Source: 2-12-FULL-65-11 sp049679965
GTDB lineage: Bacteria; Acidobacteriota; Vicinamibacteria; Vicinamibacterales; CAVVIG01
Direction: 5' to 3'
Assembly: GCA_049679965.1 (NCBI GenBank)
Contig: JBAUGX010000122.1
Span: 1 to 31,108 of the forward strand
Length of the DNA: 31,108 nt
Below the pieces are notes generated by a model. It saw only the letters and a list, made by a program, of their open reading frames with translations, was not told where the DNA came from and ran no database searches. Position 1 is the stretch's first letter; every line of letters begins with the position of its first letter. A program made the position numbers and the translations under genes. Below, piece by piece: positions 13,017 through 21,511 of the stretch.

Positions 13017-13919
13017 ATGGACTGGCTGAACTACCATCACCTGCTCTATTTCTGGACTGTCGCGCGCGAGGGTGGTGTCTCGAAGGCAGCGGCGAAGCTG
13101 CGGCTGTCGCAGCCGACCGTCAGCGCACAGCTGAAGCTGCTGGAGGGTGCACTGGGAGAGCGTCTCCTGGAACGCCAGGGTCGCACGTTCGCCCTCACCG
13201 AAGTGGGCCGCGTCGTGTATCGCTACGCGGACGAGATCTTCACGGCCGGCCGTGAGTTGCAGGAGACACTGAAAGGCCGACCGTCGGGGCGTGCGCTCCA
13301 GTTTACGGTGGGCGTGGCCAATGCGGTGCCGAAGCTGATCGCCTATCGCCTCTTACGTCCGGCCACCGAGGGACCAGAGGCGGTCCAGATCACGTGCCGG
13401 GAGGACCATCCCGACCATCTTGTTGCGCAGCTCGCCGTGCACGCGTTGGACGTGGTGATCAGCGACAGTCCCGCCGCGCCGCACGTCCGCGTGAAGATGT
13501 TCAACCACCTCCTAGGCGAGTCCGGCACGACCTTCTTCGCGGCCGGGCCGCTGGCGCGACGGGTACGCCGGCGGTTTCCCCGTTCGTTGAACGACACGCC
13601 GACCCTGCTGCCGACGATCAACACGGCCCTCCGTCGCGCCCTCGAACAGTGGTTCGAGGCTGAGGACCTCCATCCCCCGGTGATCGGGCAGTTCGAGGAT
13701 TCGGCGTTGCTGAAGGCGTTTGGGGAAAGTGGGCGTGCAGTGTTTCCCGCGCCGACGGCCATCGAACGCGAGGTGTGCCGGCACTACGGCGTGGCGGTCG
13801 TCGGCCGAACGCCAAAGGTCCGGGAACGATATTACGCGATTTCAGCGGAGCGTCGACTGAAACACCCGGCGGTTCTCGCGATCACAGCCACCGCGAGGAC
13901 GGAGTTGTTCTCCGGGTGA
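13017..13919 (+). CDS. nhaR: LysR-family transcriptional regulator, NhaR-type
   Basis: The 300-residue regulator begins MDWLNYHHLLYFWTVAREGG, with the winged helix-turn-helix VSKAAAKLRLSQPTVSAQLK over about residues 18-37. The aromatic-rich YHHLLYFW opening is typical of NhaR rather than of most LysR proteins. The effector domain follows (FTVGVANAVPKLIAYRLLRP, then SALLKAFGESGRAVFPAP). NhaR activates the Na+/H+ antiporter gene nhaA in enterobacteria and responds to Na+ and pH. No nhaA is present here; the regulator is instead divergent from the membrane peptide, the small hypothetical gene and hpf, with terC beyond. This suggests control of that stress set. AAGGA six bases before ATG supports the start. 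Confidence 0.88.
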   Translation: MDWLNYHHLLYFWTVAREGGVSKAAAKLRLSQPTVSAQLKLLEGALGERLLERQGRTFALTEVGRVVYRYADEIFTAGRELQETLKGRPSGRALQFTVGVANAVPKLIAYRLLRPATEGPEAVQITCREDHPDHLVAQLAVHALDVVISDSPAAPHVRVKMFNHLLGESGTTFFAAGPLARRVRRRFPRSLNDTPTLLPTINTALRRALEQWFEAEDLHPPVIGQFEDSALLKAFGESGRAVFPAPTAIEREVCRHYGVAVVGRTPKVRERYYAISAERRLKHPAVLAITATARTELFSG

Positions 13920-14077
13920 GCGCCCTCTGACGTAGACCGTCCGTCAGGCCGGCCCCGGGCGCGCCGCCGTGGACGAGCGGTGAGCCACACCGGTGTCTGC
14001 CCGCAAACCATGGGAAAGGCGTGCAGGCCACACGAACTGCTGTCGGGCGGAGGGAAACCCGGGGGCGGATCTGAGAC

Positions 14078-14098
14078 GGCGGTTATGCTAACTCCGCC
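14078..14098. repeat. Bulged hairpin downstream of nhaR
   Basis: GGCGGTTA and TAACTCCGCC pair around TGC with a small bulge. It lies about 160 bp past the nhaR stop with no T tract. The rest of 13920-14131 shows no gene. Confidence 0.4.
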
Positions 14099-14131
14099 AC
14101 AAGCCCCCGTCTAATGCCATCGTCCCTATCG

Positions 14132-14262
14132 TCACGAGGGTTCATAGACGGTCAGATGGTCGGCCTCGTGCCCGGGCACGTGCATGAATCGAAGGCGCAA
14201 GGCGCCGACCGTGAGCTCTTGCCGTCTCGAAGCGGCACGCCCGGCGGCGCCGGCAACGCGGG
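14132..14262 (-). pseudogene. Frameshifted remnant of a metallo-beta-lactamase-fold protein
   Basis: On the minus strand one frame reads PPGVPLRDGK (about 14218-14250) and, after a one-base shift, the next reads ELTVGALRLRFMHVPGHEAD then HLTVYEPS, stopping at 14132. Together these give the strand-turn-strand pattern of metallo-beta-lactamase-fold enzymes (DG.ELTVGxLRxxxxHxPGHxxxHLxxYE), in which HxPGH supplies a metal-binding histidine. The 5' part (with the HxHxDH motif) and the 3' part (GD...) are absent. It starts right at the end of uvrD. It appears to be a small surviving piece of a larger hydrolase gene. Confidence 0.45.
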
Positions 14263-14273
14263 ATGCGCGGTGA

Positions 14274-16589
14274 TTAGGCAGGCTCGAGCTTCGCGAACTT
14301 CGCCCTTAGCGTCTTCCGGCCGACGGTGGCGAACCGGACCACGAGCTTGGTGTCGTCGCTCAGCGCCTCGACGCTCAACACCTCGCCCACGCCAAACAGC
14401 GGGTGGCGAACGCGCGAACCGGGACGAAGCGAGAGACCGGTCGACTGGTCTTCGTCTTCGTAGGCGTAACTCGGTGCTTCCTCTTTCACGCGCCCACCCT
14501 GCGGTCCGTACGGGTACGGGGTGGCGCGCAGGTCGCGCTGCCGAAAACTGGCTTGACGGGCCCCCTGGTACGACTCGCCTTGAAACGAGGGAACACGCTC
14601 GAGGAGCGCCGCCGGAACTTCGTCGATGAAACGTGACGGCTCGCTGGACTGGTACTCGCCGAAGACTCGCCGGCGGGCCGCACCGGTCACCACGAGCCGA
14701 GATCGGGCGCGAGTCATGCCGACGTAGCACAGCCGGCGCTCTTCTTCGAGCTCCTCTTCGTCCTCCCGCGACCGCGAATGCGGGAACAGGCCCTCTTCGA
14801 GGCCGGCCATGATCACCACGGGGAACTCCAGGCCTTTCGCGCTGTGCAGCGTCATCAGCCACACGCGCGCATCGATCGTGCCCTGTTCTTCATCGACGTC
14901 GGAGAGCAGCGACAGGCGATCGACGAACCCTCCCAGGGTGGGGTCTGGTTCGCGGCCTTCGAACTCGCGAGCCGCCGACACAAGCTCGGCGAGGTTCTCG
15001 ATGCGGCCGTTGGCCTCCTCGCTGCGCTCCTCCCGAAGATCCTGGAGGTAGCCGCACCTATCCAGCGTCTGGCCGATCGCAGTCGACACCGGTTCCCGTC
15101 GCGCCACGTCGGTGAGACCGACGATCAGGTCTCGAAACACCGTGAGGGACGCCGCCGCACGTGGAGGGAACGCGCGTTCGTCAAGGCCGCGGACGATGCG
15201 CGACCACAGCGAATTGGCCGAGAGCGCGGGCTCCAGGCCGGCGGCCAGCAGGGGAAGGCTGTCCGTGCTCCAGGCGCCGCCGCCTGCCGGCTCTGCGGCG
15301 GCGACCGCGTCGATGGCGTCCATGACGCCCTTGCCGATGCCGCGCGCCGGCACGTTGATGACCCGCCGGAGGCTCACATCGTCGTGCGGGTTGATCACCA
15401 GGCGCAGGTAGGCCAGGGTGTCCCTGATCTCCTTGCGTTCATAGAACCGGACACCACCAACGATTTTGTAGGCGACGCCTTCGCGCATGAGGGCGTCTTC
15501 AATCGTGCGCGACTGCGCATTGGTCCGGTAGAGGACAGCCACCACCTCGCCTTCTTCCGCGGCGTCTGCGAGCGCGGCCCGCGCCGCCCGGGTGATGAAC
15601 GCCGCCTCCTCCAGTTCGTCAGCACCGCGGAAGTACTGAATACGCGCGCCGCCGGCGCGATCGGTCCACAGGCGCTTGTCTTTGCGGTTGCGGTTCTCTT
15701 TGATGACGGCCGAGGCCGCGTCCAGGATGATCTGCGTCGAACGGTAGTTGCGTTCGAGCTTGACCGTCTTCGCCTCTGGAAAATCGCGCTCGAAGTCGAG
15801 GATGTTCCGCAGGTCGGCGCCGCGCCATTTGTAGATCGATTGATCCGGATCACCGACGACGGCGAGGTTGCGGTGGACTTCAGCCAGCCGGCGCACCAGC
15901 AGGTACTGCGGCCGGTTCGTGTCCTGGTACTCGTCGACCATGACGAACCGGAACTGCTCGGCGTATCGCGTGCGGACACTCACGGACTGTTCGAAGAGCT
16001 CCACGGCCTTGAGCAGCAGGTCGTCGAAATCGAGCGCGTTGCTGGCCTTCAGCACCTTGAGATAGTACGCATAGATCTTGGCGATCTGCTCGTCCTTGCG
16101 GTTCCAGGCGCCGGCCTCGGCGATCGTTTCGGGTGCTTCCATCCGGTTCTTGGCGTGACTGATCCGTCCGAGCACCGCTCGCGGCTGCACGAACCCATCG
16201 TCGATGTGGAGCTCCTTGATGGCCTGCTTGACGACGGTGAGCTGATCGGACGAGTCGTAGATGACGAAGTCGCGCGAGAGACCGATGGCGGGCGCCTCGC
16301 GCCGAAGCAGCCGGGCGCACAGCGCGTGAAACGTCGAGACCCACAGGCGGCTGCAGTCCGAGCCGAGCAGCGCCGCGACGCGCCCGCGCATTTCCTCGGC
16401 CGCCTTGTTGGTGAAGGTGACGGCGAGTACTTCGTCGGGTCGGGCGTGGCCGCCGCCGACCAGGTGCGCGATGCGAGTGGCGATGACCCGGGTCTTGCCC
16501 GAGCCAGCGCCCGCCAGGATCAGCAGCGGGCCGTGAATGTGAAGTACGGCGTCGCGTTGTTCGGGATTGAGGCCGTCGAGGAACTGCAA
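14274..16589 (-). CDS. pcrA: ATP-dependent DNA helicase, UvrD/PcrA type
   Basis: The 771-residue superfamily 1 helicase unwinds DNA 3' to 5' in repair and replication restart. Motifs in order: LNPEQRDAVLHIHGPLLILA, Walker A AGAGSGKTRVIATRIAHLV (26-44), VDEYQDTNRPQYLL, VVGDPDQSIYKWRGAD, LERNYRSTQ, and TLHSAKGLEFPVVIMAGLEE with YVGMTRARSRLVVTGA. The C-terminal module (GSRVRHPLFGVGEVLSVEAL) is the Tudor-like domain of PcrA/UvrD. The start is a TTG at 16589, four bases after the glmS stop; an in-frame TAG lies just upstream, so nothing earlier is possible. It is the last intact gene of the rsmI-to-uvrD group on the minus strand. Confidence 0.94.
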   Translation of the reverse strand: MQFLDGLNPEQRDAVLHIHGPLLILAGAGSGKTRVIATRIAHLVGGGHARPDEVLAVTFTNKAAEEMRGRVAALLGSDCSRLWVSTFHALCARLLRREAPAIGLSRDFVIYDSSDQLTVVKQAIKELHIDDGFVQPRAVLGRISHAKNRMEAPETIAEAGAWNRKDEQIAKIYAYYLKVLKASNALDFDDLLLKAVELFEQSVSVRTRYAEQFRFVMVDEYQDTNRPQYLLVRRLAEVHRNLAVVGDPDQSIYKWRGADLRNILDFERDFPEAKTVKLERNYRSTQIILDAASAVIKENRNRKDKRLWTDRAGGARIQYFRGADELEEAAFITRAARAALADAAEEGEVVAVLYRTNAQSRTIEDALMREGVAYKIVGGVRFYERKEIRDTLAYLRLVINPHDDVSLRRVINVPARGIGKGVMDAIDAVAAAEPAGGGAWSTDSLPLLAAGLEPALSANSLWSRIVRGLDERAFPPRAAASLTVFRDLIVGLTDVARREPVSTAIGQTLDRCGYLQDLREERSEEANGRIENLAELVSAAREFEGREPDPTLGGFVDRLSLLSDVDEEQGTIDARVWLMTLHSAKGLEFPVVIMAGLEEGLFPHSRSREDEEELEEERRLCYVGMTRARSRLVVTGAARRRVFGEYQSSEPSRFIDEVPAALLERVPSFQGESYQGARQASFRQRDLRATPYPYGPQGGRVKEEAPSYAYEDEDQSTGLSLRPGSRVRHPLFGVGEVLSVEALSDDTKLVVRFATVGRKTLRAKFAKLEPA

Positions 16590-16593
16590 GCGC

Positions 16594-18438
16594 CTATTCT
16601 ACTGTCACCGACTTGGCGAGGTTCCGTGGTTGATCGACGTCGCAGCCGCGGCGGACGGCGATGTCGTACGCCAGGAGCTGCAGCGGCAGCACCAGGATGA
16701 GCGGCGTGAGCAGCTCGGGGGCCCTCGGCAGCTCGATCACGAAGTCGCGTGTCCGATCGAGAATCGACCACAGCTTGTGATGACCGGCGGTCGCGAGCAC
16801 CACGACCGATCCCCCGCGGGCTTTGGCCTCCTGCATATTGCCGATCATCTTCTCGAAAACATGATCCTGCGGCGCCAGCGTCACGACGGGCATCTGTTCG
16901 TCGATGAGGGCAATGGGCCCGTGCTTCATCTCACCGGCGGGATACCCTTCGGCGTGGATGTACGAGATCTCCTTCAACTTGAGGGCGCCTTCGAGCGCGA
17001 TCGGGTAGTTGATGCCGCGACCGAGGTACAGGAAATCGGTACGGGTATGGAAGCGGGCCGCGACCTCTTCAATCTCGGGAGCGGTCTTCAGGACCTGCTC
17101 GAGCAGGTGGGGCAACTGGAGCAGCGCGTCGACGTGGGGTTTTGAGGCTTCGAGGGAGAGGGTGCCGCGGACCTGGCCCAGCCGCAGCGCCAGCAGATAC
17201 AACGCGACCAGCTGCGACGTGAACGCCTTGGTCGAGGCGACGCCGATCTCGGGCCCGGCGTGGGTGTAAATCGTCCCGTCGGTTTCCCGCGTGGCCATGC
17301 TGCCGACGACGTTGCAGATCGAGATGCTGCGGGCGCCCCCCTGCTTGGCGGTGCGCAGGGCTGCCAGCGTATCGGCCGTCTCGCCCGACTGCGTAATCAC
17401 GACGGCGAGGGTCTTCGGCGTGACGATCGGCCCGCGATATCGGTACTCCGACCCGTAATCGACTTCGACCGGCATGCGCGCGAGCTGCTCGATGAGGAAC
17501 TTCCCAATCAGGCCCGCGTGCCACGAGGTGCCGCAGGCCAGAATCGTCGCGCGCTCCGCGCTCTTGAGATCGGCGTCGGTCAGCTTCATCTCTTCGAGGA
17601 AGACCTTCCCCGAATCCTGCGAGACGCGGCCGAGGATCGTCTCGCGGGCCGCGGTCGGCTGCTCGAAGATTTCCTTGAGCATGAAGTGCTTGTAGCCGGC
17701 CTTCTCGGCCATGATCGGATCCCAGAGCACCCGCTGCGCAACCTTCTCAATGGGTCGGCCCTCAAAATCCGAGAACGCAATGCCCGCGCGCGTGACGACG
17801 GCCATCTCTTCGTCGCCGAGGAACACCACGTCCCGCGTGTGGCTCAGGATTGCCGGCACGTCGGAGGCGACAAAGAACTCGTGATCGCCCAGGCCGGCCA
17901 CGATCGGGGGGCCATTTCTGACGGCGACGATCTTTCCTGGATCGTCGGCCGACACGAGGACGAGCGCGAAGAGGCCCCGCATCAGCTTGAGTGCGCGCCG
18001 CACGGCATTCTCGAGGCCGTCGGCCTGTGTTTCGCGCTCGACCAGATGCGCGACGATTTCCGTATCGGTTTCCGTGACGAACTTGTGGCCCTGCTGCTGG
18101 AGCTCGTGCTTCAGATCCAGGTAGTTCTCGATGATGCCGTTGTGGACGACGACGATCTTACCGGTGCAGTCACGATGCGGGTGGGCGTTCTCTTCGGTCG
18201 GCCGCCCGTGGGTGGCCCAGCGCGTGTGGCCGACGCCGTAATCGCCCGTCAGCGGATCGGCGTGAATCACGTCCTCGAGATTCGACAGCTTGCCGGCGCT
18301 GCGCCGCAGGGCAATCGTCCCGTTGCGCACGACGGCGACGCCCGCCGAGTCGTAGCCGCGGTACTCGAGCCGTCTGAGGCCTTCGATGAGGACCGGCACG
18401 ACGTCCTTCGGTCCGATGTAGCCGATAATGCCGCACAT
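16594..18438 (-). CDS. glmS: Glutamine-fructose-6-phosphate aminotransferase (isomerizing)
   Basis: The 614-residue enzyme makes glucosamine-6-phosphate from fructose-6-phosphate and glutamine, the entry step to UDP-GlcNAc for peptidoglycan and lipopolysaccharide. The mature protein starts at Cys2 in MCGIIGYIG, the glutamine-hydrolysing nucleophile, followed by RRLEYRGYDSAGVAVV. Two SIS sugar-isomerase domains follow (ILACGTSWHAGL, then TQSGETADTLAALR and GVASTKAFTSQLVALYLLA). The C-terminus LAKSVTVE is the standard ending. ATG 18438 overlaps the glmU stop (TAATG), a sign of translational coupling. The next gene, uvrD, starts 4 bases after the stop. No glmS ribozyme is visible, which fits because glmS is internal to the operon. 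Confidence 0.97.
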   Translation of the reverse strand: MCGIIGYIGPKDVVPVLIEGLRRLEYRGYDSAGVAVVRNGTIALRRSAGKLSNLEDVIHADPLTGDYGVGHTRWATHGRPTEENAHPHRDCTGKIVVVHNGIIENYLDLKHELQQQGHKFVTETDTEIVAHLVERETQADGLENAVRRALKLMRGLFALVLVSADDPGKIVAVRNGPPIVAGLGDHEFFVASDVPAILSHTRDVVFLGDEEMAVVTRAGIAFSDFEGRPIEKVAQRVLWDPIMAEKAGYKHFMLKEIFEQPTAARETILGRVSQDSGKVFLEEMKLTDADLKSAERATILACGTSWHAGLIGKFLIEQLARMPVEVDYGSEYRYRGPIVTPKTLAVVITQSGETADTLAALRTAKQGGARSISICNVVGSMATRETDGTIYTHAGPEIGVASTKAFTSQLVALYLLALRLGQVRGTLSLEASKPHVDALLQLPHLLEQVLKTAPEIEEVAARFHTRTDFLYLGRGINYPIALEGALKLKEISYIHAEGYPAGEMKHGPIALIDEQMPVVTLAPQDHVFEKMIGNMQEAKARGGSVVVLATAGHHKLWSILDRTRDFVIELPRAPELLTPLILVLPLQLLAYDIAVRRGCDVDQPRNLAKSVTVE

Positions 18439-19835
18439 TACTTTTGGCCTTTTTCCTTCTGCTTTTTCACTTTCTTCTCGACCCAACCCTCGATATTCCG
18501 CTGGGGGCCCGCGCTGACGGCCAGCGCGCCGGCCGGCACGTCTTCGCGAAGCGTGGTGCCGCTGCCGACATACGCGCCCTTGCCGACGGTAACGGGGGCG
18601 ACCAGCTGCGTGTCGCTTCCGATGAAGGCGCCGTCCTCGATCGTCGTCCGATGCTTGGTCACGCCGTCGTAGTTGCAGGTGATGGTACCGGCGCCGACGT
18701 TCACATGGCTGCCGATCGTCGCGTCACCGAGATAGCTGAGATGCCTGGACTTGGATCCGGGACCGAGCACCGTGTTCTTCAGCTCGACGAAATTGCCGAC
18801 CTGGGCGCGTTCGCCCATGTGCACCCCGGGTCGCAGGTGGGCGAACGGACCGAGCAGGGCGTTGTCGTCGACCACGGCGGCGAGGATCACGCAGTGATTG
18901 AAGATGGTGACGCGGTCGGCAATCCGCGAGTCGACGATGCGGACACCGCTATGAATCTCGCAGCCGGTGCCGATCGTCGTCCGGCCCTCGATAGAGACGC
19001 CGGGGTGAATGATGGTATCGGCCGCGATGTTGACCGAACGATCGATGTACGTCGTTGAAGGATCTTCGATTGTGACCCCCGCGGCCATCAGTTCGGCGTT
19101 CTTTTGCTGTCTCACGATGCGGCTCACTTCCGCCAGTTCGGCGCGGCTGTTGATGCCGCGAATCTCATCGGGGTTGGGGACGGTCATGGTTTCGACGCCG
19201 CGGCCACGCTGCCGGTAGATGGCGACCAGATCCGGCAGATAGTACTCGCGCTGCGCGTTGACGGCCGCGATCGCCCGGACGGCGTCGAACAACCCGTCGA
19301 GCTCGAACGCGTAAATTCCCGAGTTGATCTCACGGATCGCTTTCTCGGCGGCGGTGGCGTCGCGATCCTCGACGATCTGGTCAATACGATCGGCCGATCG
19401 AGCGATGCGGCCGTACCCGCTGGGATCGGCGACCAAGGCGGTCATCACGGTCGCGGCGGCGCCGCTCGTTCGGTGATGCGCCACGAACCGGCTGAGCGTG
19501 TCGCGCGACAGGAGTGGGACGTCGCCCGACAGGAGCACCAGCGTGCCGGTCGCGCCGCCCAGCGCCGCTTCGGCCGCAAGCAGCGCGTGACCCGTGCCGA
19601 GTTGCGGATCCTGAACCACGAAGGCGAGATCGGCATGCCGGGCCAGCGCGGCCTTCACGCTTTCCGCCTGGTGGCCGACGACAACGGTCGTCGAGCGCGG
19701 GCGGAGGGCGGCAGCCGTCGCCAGCACGTACTCGATCATCGGCACGCCAGCGACGCGATGCAGCACTTTGGCGGTGGCCGAGACAAGGCGCGTGCCCTTG
19801 CCGGCCGCAAGGACGACAGTATGGACGTCAGACAT
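18438..19835 (-). CDS. glmU: Bifunctional N-acetylglucosamine-1-phosphate uridyltransferase / glucosamine-1-phosphate acetyltransferase
   Basis: The 465-residue bifunctional enzyme makes UDP-N-acetylglucosamine. The N-terminal pyrophosphorylase has VVLAAGKGTRL (residues 7-17), QDPQLGTGHALLAAE and VLLSGDVPLL. The C-terminal left-handed beta-helix acetyltransferase carries hexapeptide repeats and HLRPGVHMGERAQVGNFVEL, then SHVNVGAGTITCNYDG. The start region MSDVHTVVLAAG at ATG 19835 is canonical. The stop shares one base with the glmS start (18438). Order glmU-glmS puts two steps of the same pathway in one transcript. The C-terminal tail WVEKKVKKQKEKGQK is lysine-rich. Confidence 0.97.
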   Translation of the reverse strand: MSDVHTVVLAAGKGTRLVSATAKVLHRVAGVPMIEYVLATAAALRPRSTTVVVGHQAESVKAALARHADLAFVVQDPQLGTGHALLAAEAALGGATGTLVLLSGDVPLLSRDTLSRFVAHHRTSGAAATVMTALVADPSGYGRIARSADRIDQIVEDRDATAAEKAIREINSGIYAFELDGLFDAVRAIAAVNAQREYYLPDLVAIYRQRGRGVETMTVPNPDEIRGINSRAELAEVSRIVRQQKNAELMAAGVTIEDPSTTYIDRSVNIAADTIIHPGVSIEGRTTIGTGCEIHSGVRIVDSRIADRVTIFNHCVILAAVVDDNALLGPFAHLRPGVHMGERAQVGNFVELKNTVLGPGSKSRHLSYLGDATIGSHVNVGAGTITCNYDGVTKHRTTIEDGAFIGSDTQLVAPVTVGKGAYVGSGTTLREDVPAGALAVSAGPQRNIEGWVEKKVKKQKEKGQK

Positions 19836-19861
19836 GAAGGCCCGAGGCCCCCAATTATCCC

Positions 19862-20494
19862 TTATCGGGTGAATCGCGTGCGGATCGGACGGCGGCGGTC
19901 CGCACGGGAGCTAGAGGCGGAGTCCACCGCTGCACGGAATGTCTCGTCGCCGCGAAGGGGCTCCAGATCCGGGTCGGTCCGGGCGAGGGCCCGATTTTCT
20001 GGATTGAGTGAGATGGCGCGCTCCAGGTGGGCCAGCGCCTCGGTCAATTCGCCGCGCTGGGCGTGCGCGACCGCCAACATATAGAGGGCGTGATCGTTGT
20101 CGGGGTCCTCGTCGCGCACGAGGCGCAGGTTGGCAATAGCCTGATCGTAACTGCCGCCGTTGATGGCAAGCGTGGCCGCGTACAGCCGTTCGTCGAGTGT
20201 TTGCGGGGCCGCCTCGCGGGCCTCGGCCTGGCGCTGGCAGACACTCAGGTACAAACGCACCCGTTCGTGCAGCTCCTTCTCTTCGGGATACTGCCGGAGG
20301 ACAGATTCGAAGAGGTTCGCGGCCACCGGAAAATCGTGCCGCTGCAGCGCCTCGAGGCCGCGCTCGTATAGCGCGACCGCCTCGACATACGTCGAACGAC
20401 GCTGGGGGGCGACCGGTCCTACCGGGCCCGCAGGCGCGGCCGAAGGGGCAACTGGCCCTCTGGTCGGTCTGGGCAACCGCCGCTGCTTCACCAT
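19862..20494 (-). CDS. TPR-repeat protein of unknown function
   Basis: The 210-residue protein starts MVKQRRLPRPTRGPVAPSAA, a basic then Pro/Ala/Gly-rich disordered head (about residues 1-35). It continues with tetratricopeptide-like helices: YVEAVALYERGLEALQRHDF, PVAANLFESVLRQYPEEKEL, and a classic TPR DNDHALYMLAVAHAQRGELT then EALAHLERAISLNPENR. TPRs mediate protein-protein contacts. There is no signal peptide, so it should be cytoplasmic. ATG 20494 avoids a long non-TPR N-terminal extension of the same frame that runs back into rsmI. It lies between rsmI and glmU on the same strand. What it binds cannot be told. Confidence 0.82.
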   Translation of the reverse strand: MVKQRRLPRPTRGPVAPSAAPAGPVGPVAPQRRSTYVEAVALYERGLEALQRHDFPVAANLFESVLRQYPEEKELHERVRLYLSVCQRQAEAREAAPQTLDERLYAATLAINGGSYDQAIANLRLVRDEDPDNDHALYMLAVAHAQRGELTEALAHLERAISLNPENRALARTDPDLEPLRGDETFRAAVDSASSSRADRRRPIRTRFTR

Positions 20495-20597
20495 GAACAC
20501 TCCAGGACGGGGGACTCGGTGCGTGAGGGCGGCGGGTAAGTTAGCAAAACGGACCCAATCGGTCAAGCGACGCCGCGCGGCAACGACCAACCGCACG

Positions 20598-21479
20598 CTA
20601 TTTCTGTTTTTTGACCAAGTTCTTGGCTTGCTCGATGGCTTCGTAGACCTCATTCGGCGACATGTCGTGCCGTTTAGCCAACACATTGAGGGCTCTACGG
20701 CGAGAGAGACCCATAGATTCTGTTATTTCACCAATTTCTATAGCCAGATCTTCGCCCGCTGGGCGCGCGATAGTGCCATTGTGTGTCATGTGACCAATAT
20801 TAATGACGACCGTGAACTCACCGCGCCTTATTGAGAGCCCCCCGATGACGGTAGAAATTGGTCCTCTAACCAATTCTTCGTGGACCTTGGTCAGTTCTCG
20901 ACACACAACCGTTTGGCAGTCACCACAGAGCCGCTGAATATGGCCCAGCGTCTCGCGGATCCTGTGGGGCGCTTCGAAGAACACGATGGTGCCACCCAGC
21001 GACCTTAGCCGGTCGAACCATAGTCTTCTGGCTTTTGACCGAGTCGGTGGGAATCCGAGGAAGGCGAAGGTCTCACACGGCAATCCCGAAACGCTGAGGG
21101 CGGCGAGGAGTGCGCTCGGCCCGGGAATGGGCTCGACGTGGATGCCCGCGTCAAGACTTTGACGAATCAGGCGCTGGCCAGGGTCTGAGATGGTCGGCGT
21201 GCCCGCATCCGACACGAGCGCGACGGACTCGCCTCGTTCGAGACGGGCGATAAGCGCGGCGGATTTCTGCTGCTCGTTGTGTTCGTGAAGGCTCGTGGTT
21301 GGCGTCGTGATCGCGTATCGCGCCAGCAACTGGGCGGTCCGGCGAGTGTCCTCGGCGGCGATGACGGCGACCTCTCGCAGGACCCGCAGCGCCCGGGCTG
21401 TGATGTCATCGAGGTTGCCGATCGGCGTGGCGACCACGAACAGCGTGCCCGGCATCGAACGCGTCGCATATTGTACCAT
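20598..21479 (-). CDS. rsmI: 16S rRNA (cytidine-1402-2'-O)-methyltransferase
   Basis: The product is 293 residues from ATG 21479 (285 from ATG 21455). It is the SAM-dependent tetrapyrrole-methylase-fold enzyme that 2'-O-methylates C1402 in 16S rRNA. Diagnostic elements are GTLFVVATPIGNLDDITARA, VIAAEDTRRTAQLLARY, LVSDAGTPTISDPGQRLI, IPGPSALLAALSVSGLP and FLGFPP. The C-terminal extension EITESMGLSRRRALNVLAKR onward is a helix-turn-helix-like tail found in many RsmI proteins. The 21479 start has AGGA upstream; 21455 matches the usual MPGTL N-terminus. The gene heads the minus-strand operon and is divergent from the DUF885 gene. Confidence 0.94.
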   Translation of the reverse strand: MVQYATRSMPGTLFVVATPIGNLDDITARALRVLREVAVIAAEDTRRTAQLLARYAITTPTTSLHEHNEQQKSAALIARLERGESVALVSDAGTPTISDPGQRLIRQSLDAGIHVEPIPGPSALLAALSVSGLPCETFAFLGFPPTRSKARRLWFDRLRSLGGTIVFFEAPHRIRETLGHIQRLCGDCQTVVCRELTKVHEELVRGPISTVIGGLSIRRGEFTVVINIGHMTHNGTIARPAGEDLAIEIGEITESMGLSRRRALNVLAKRHDMSPNEVYEAIEQAKNLVKKQK

Positions 21480-21511
21480 TGGCGATCCTGGCAGGCGCGC
21501 GGCCGAAAACA

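Noticed and set aside
14078..14098. Integron attC-like site (GTTA...TAAC pairing)
   Set aside because: The arms do not match the GTTRRRY/RYYYAAC core pattern, and no integrase is present.
14778..16700. Open frame of 640 codons opposite uvrD
   Set aside because: Antisense shadow; uvrD has all helicase motifs.
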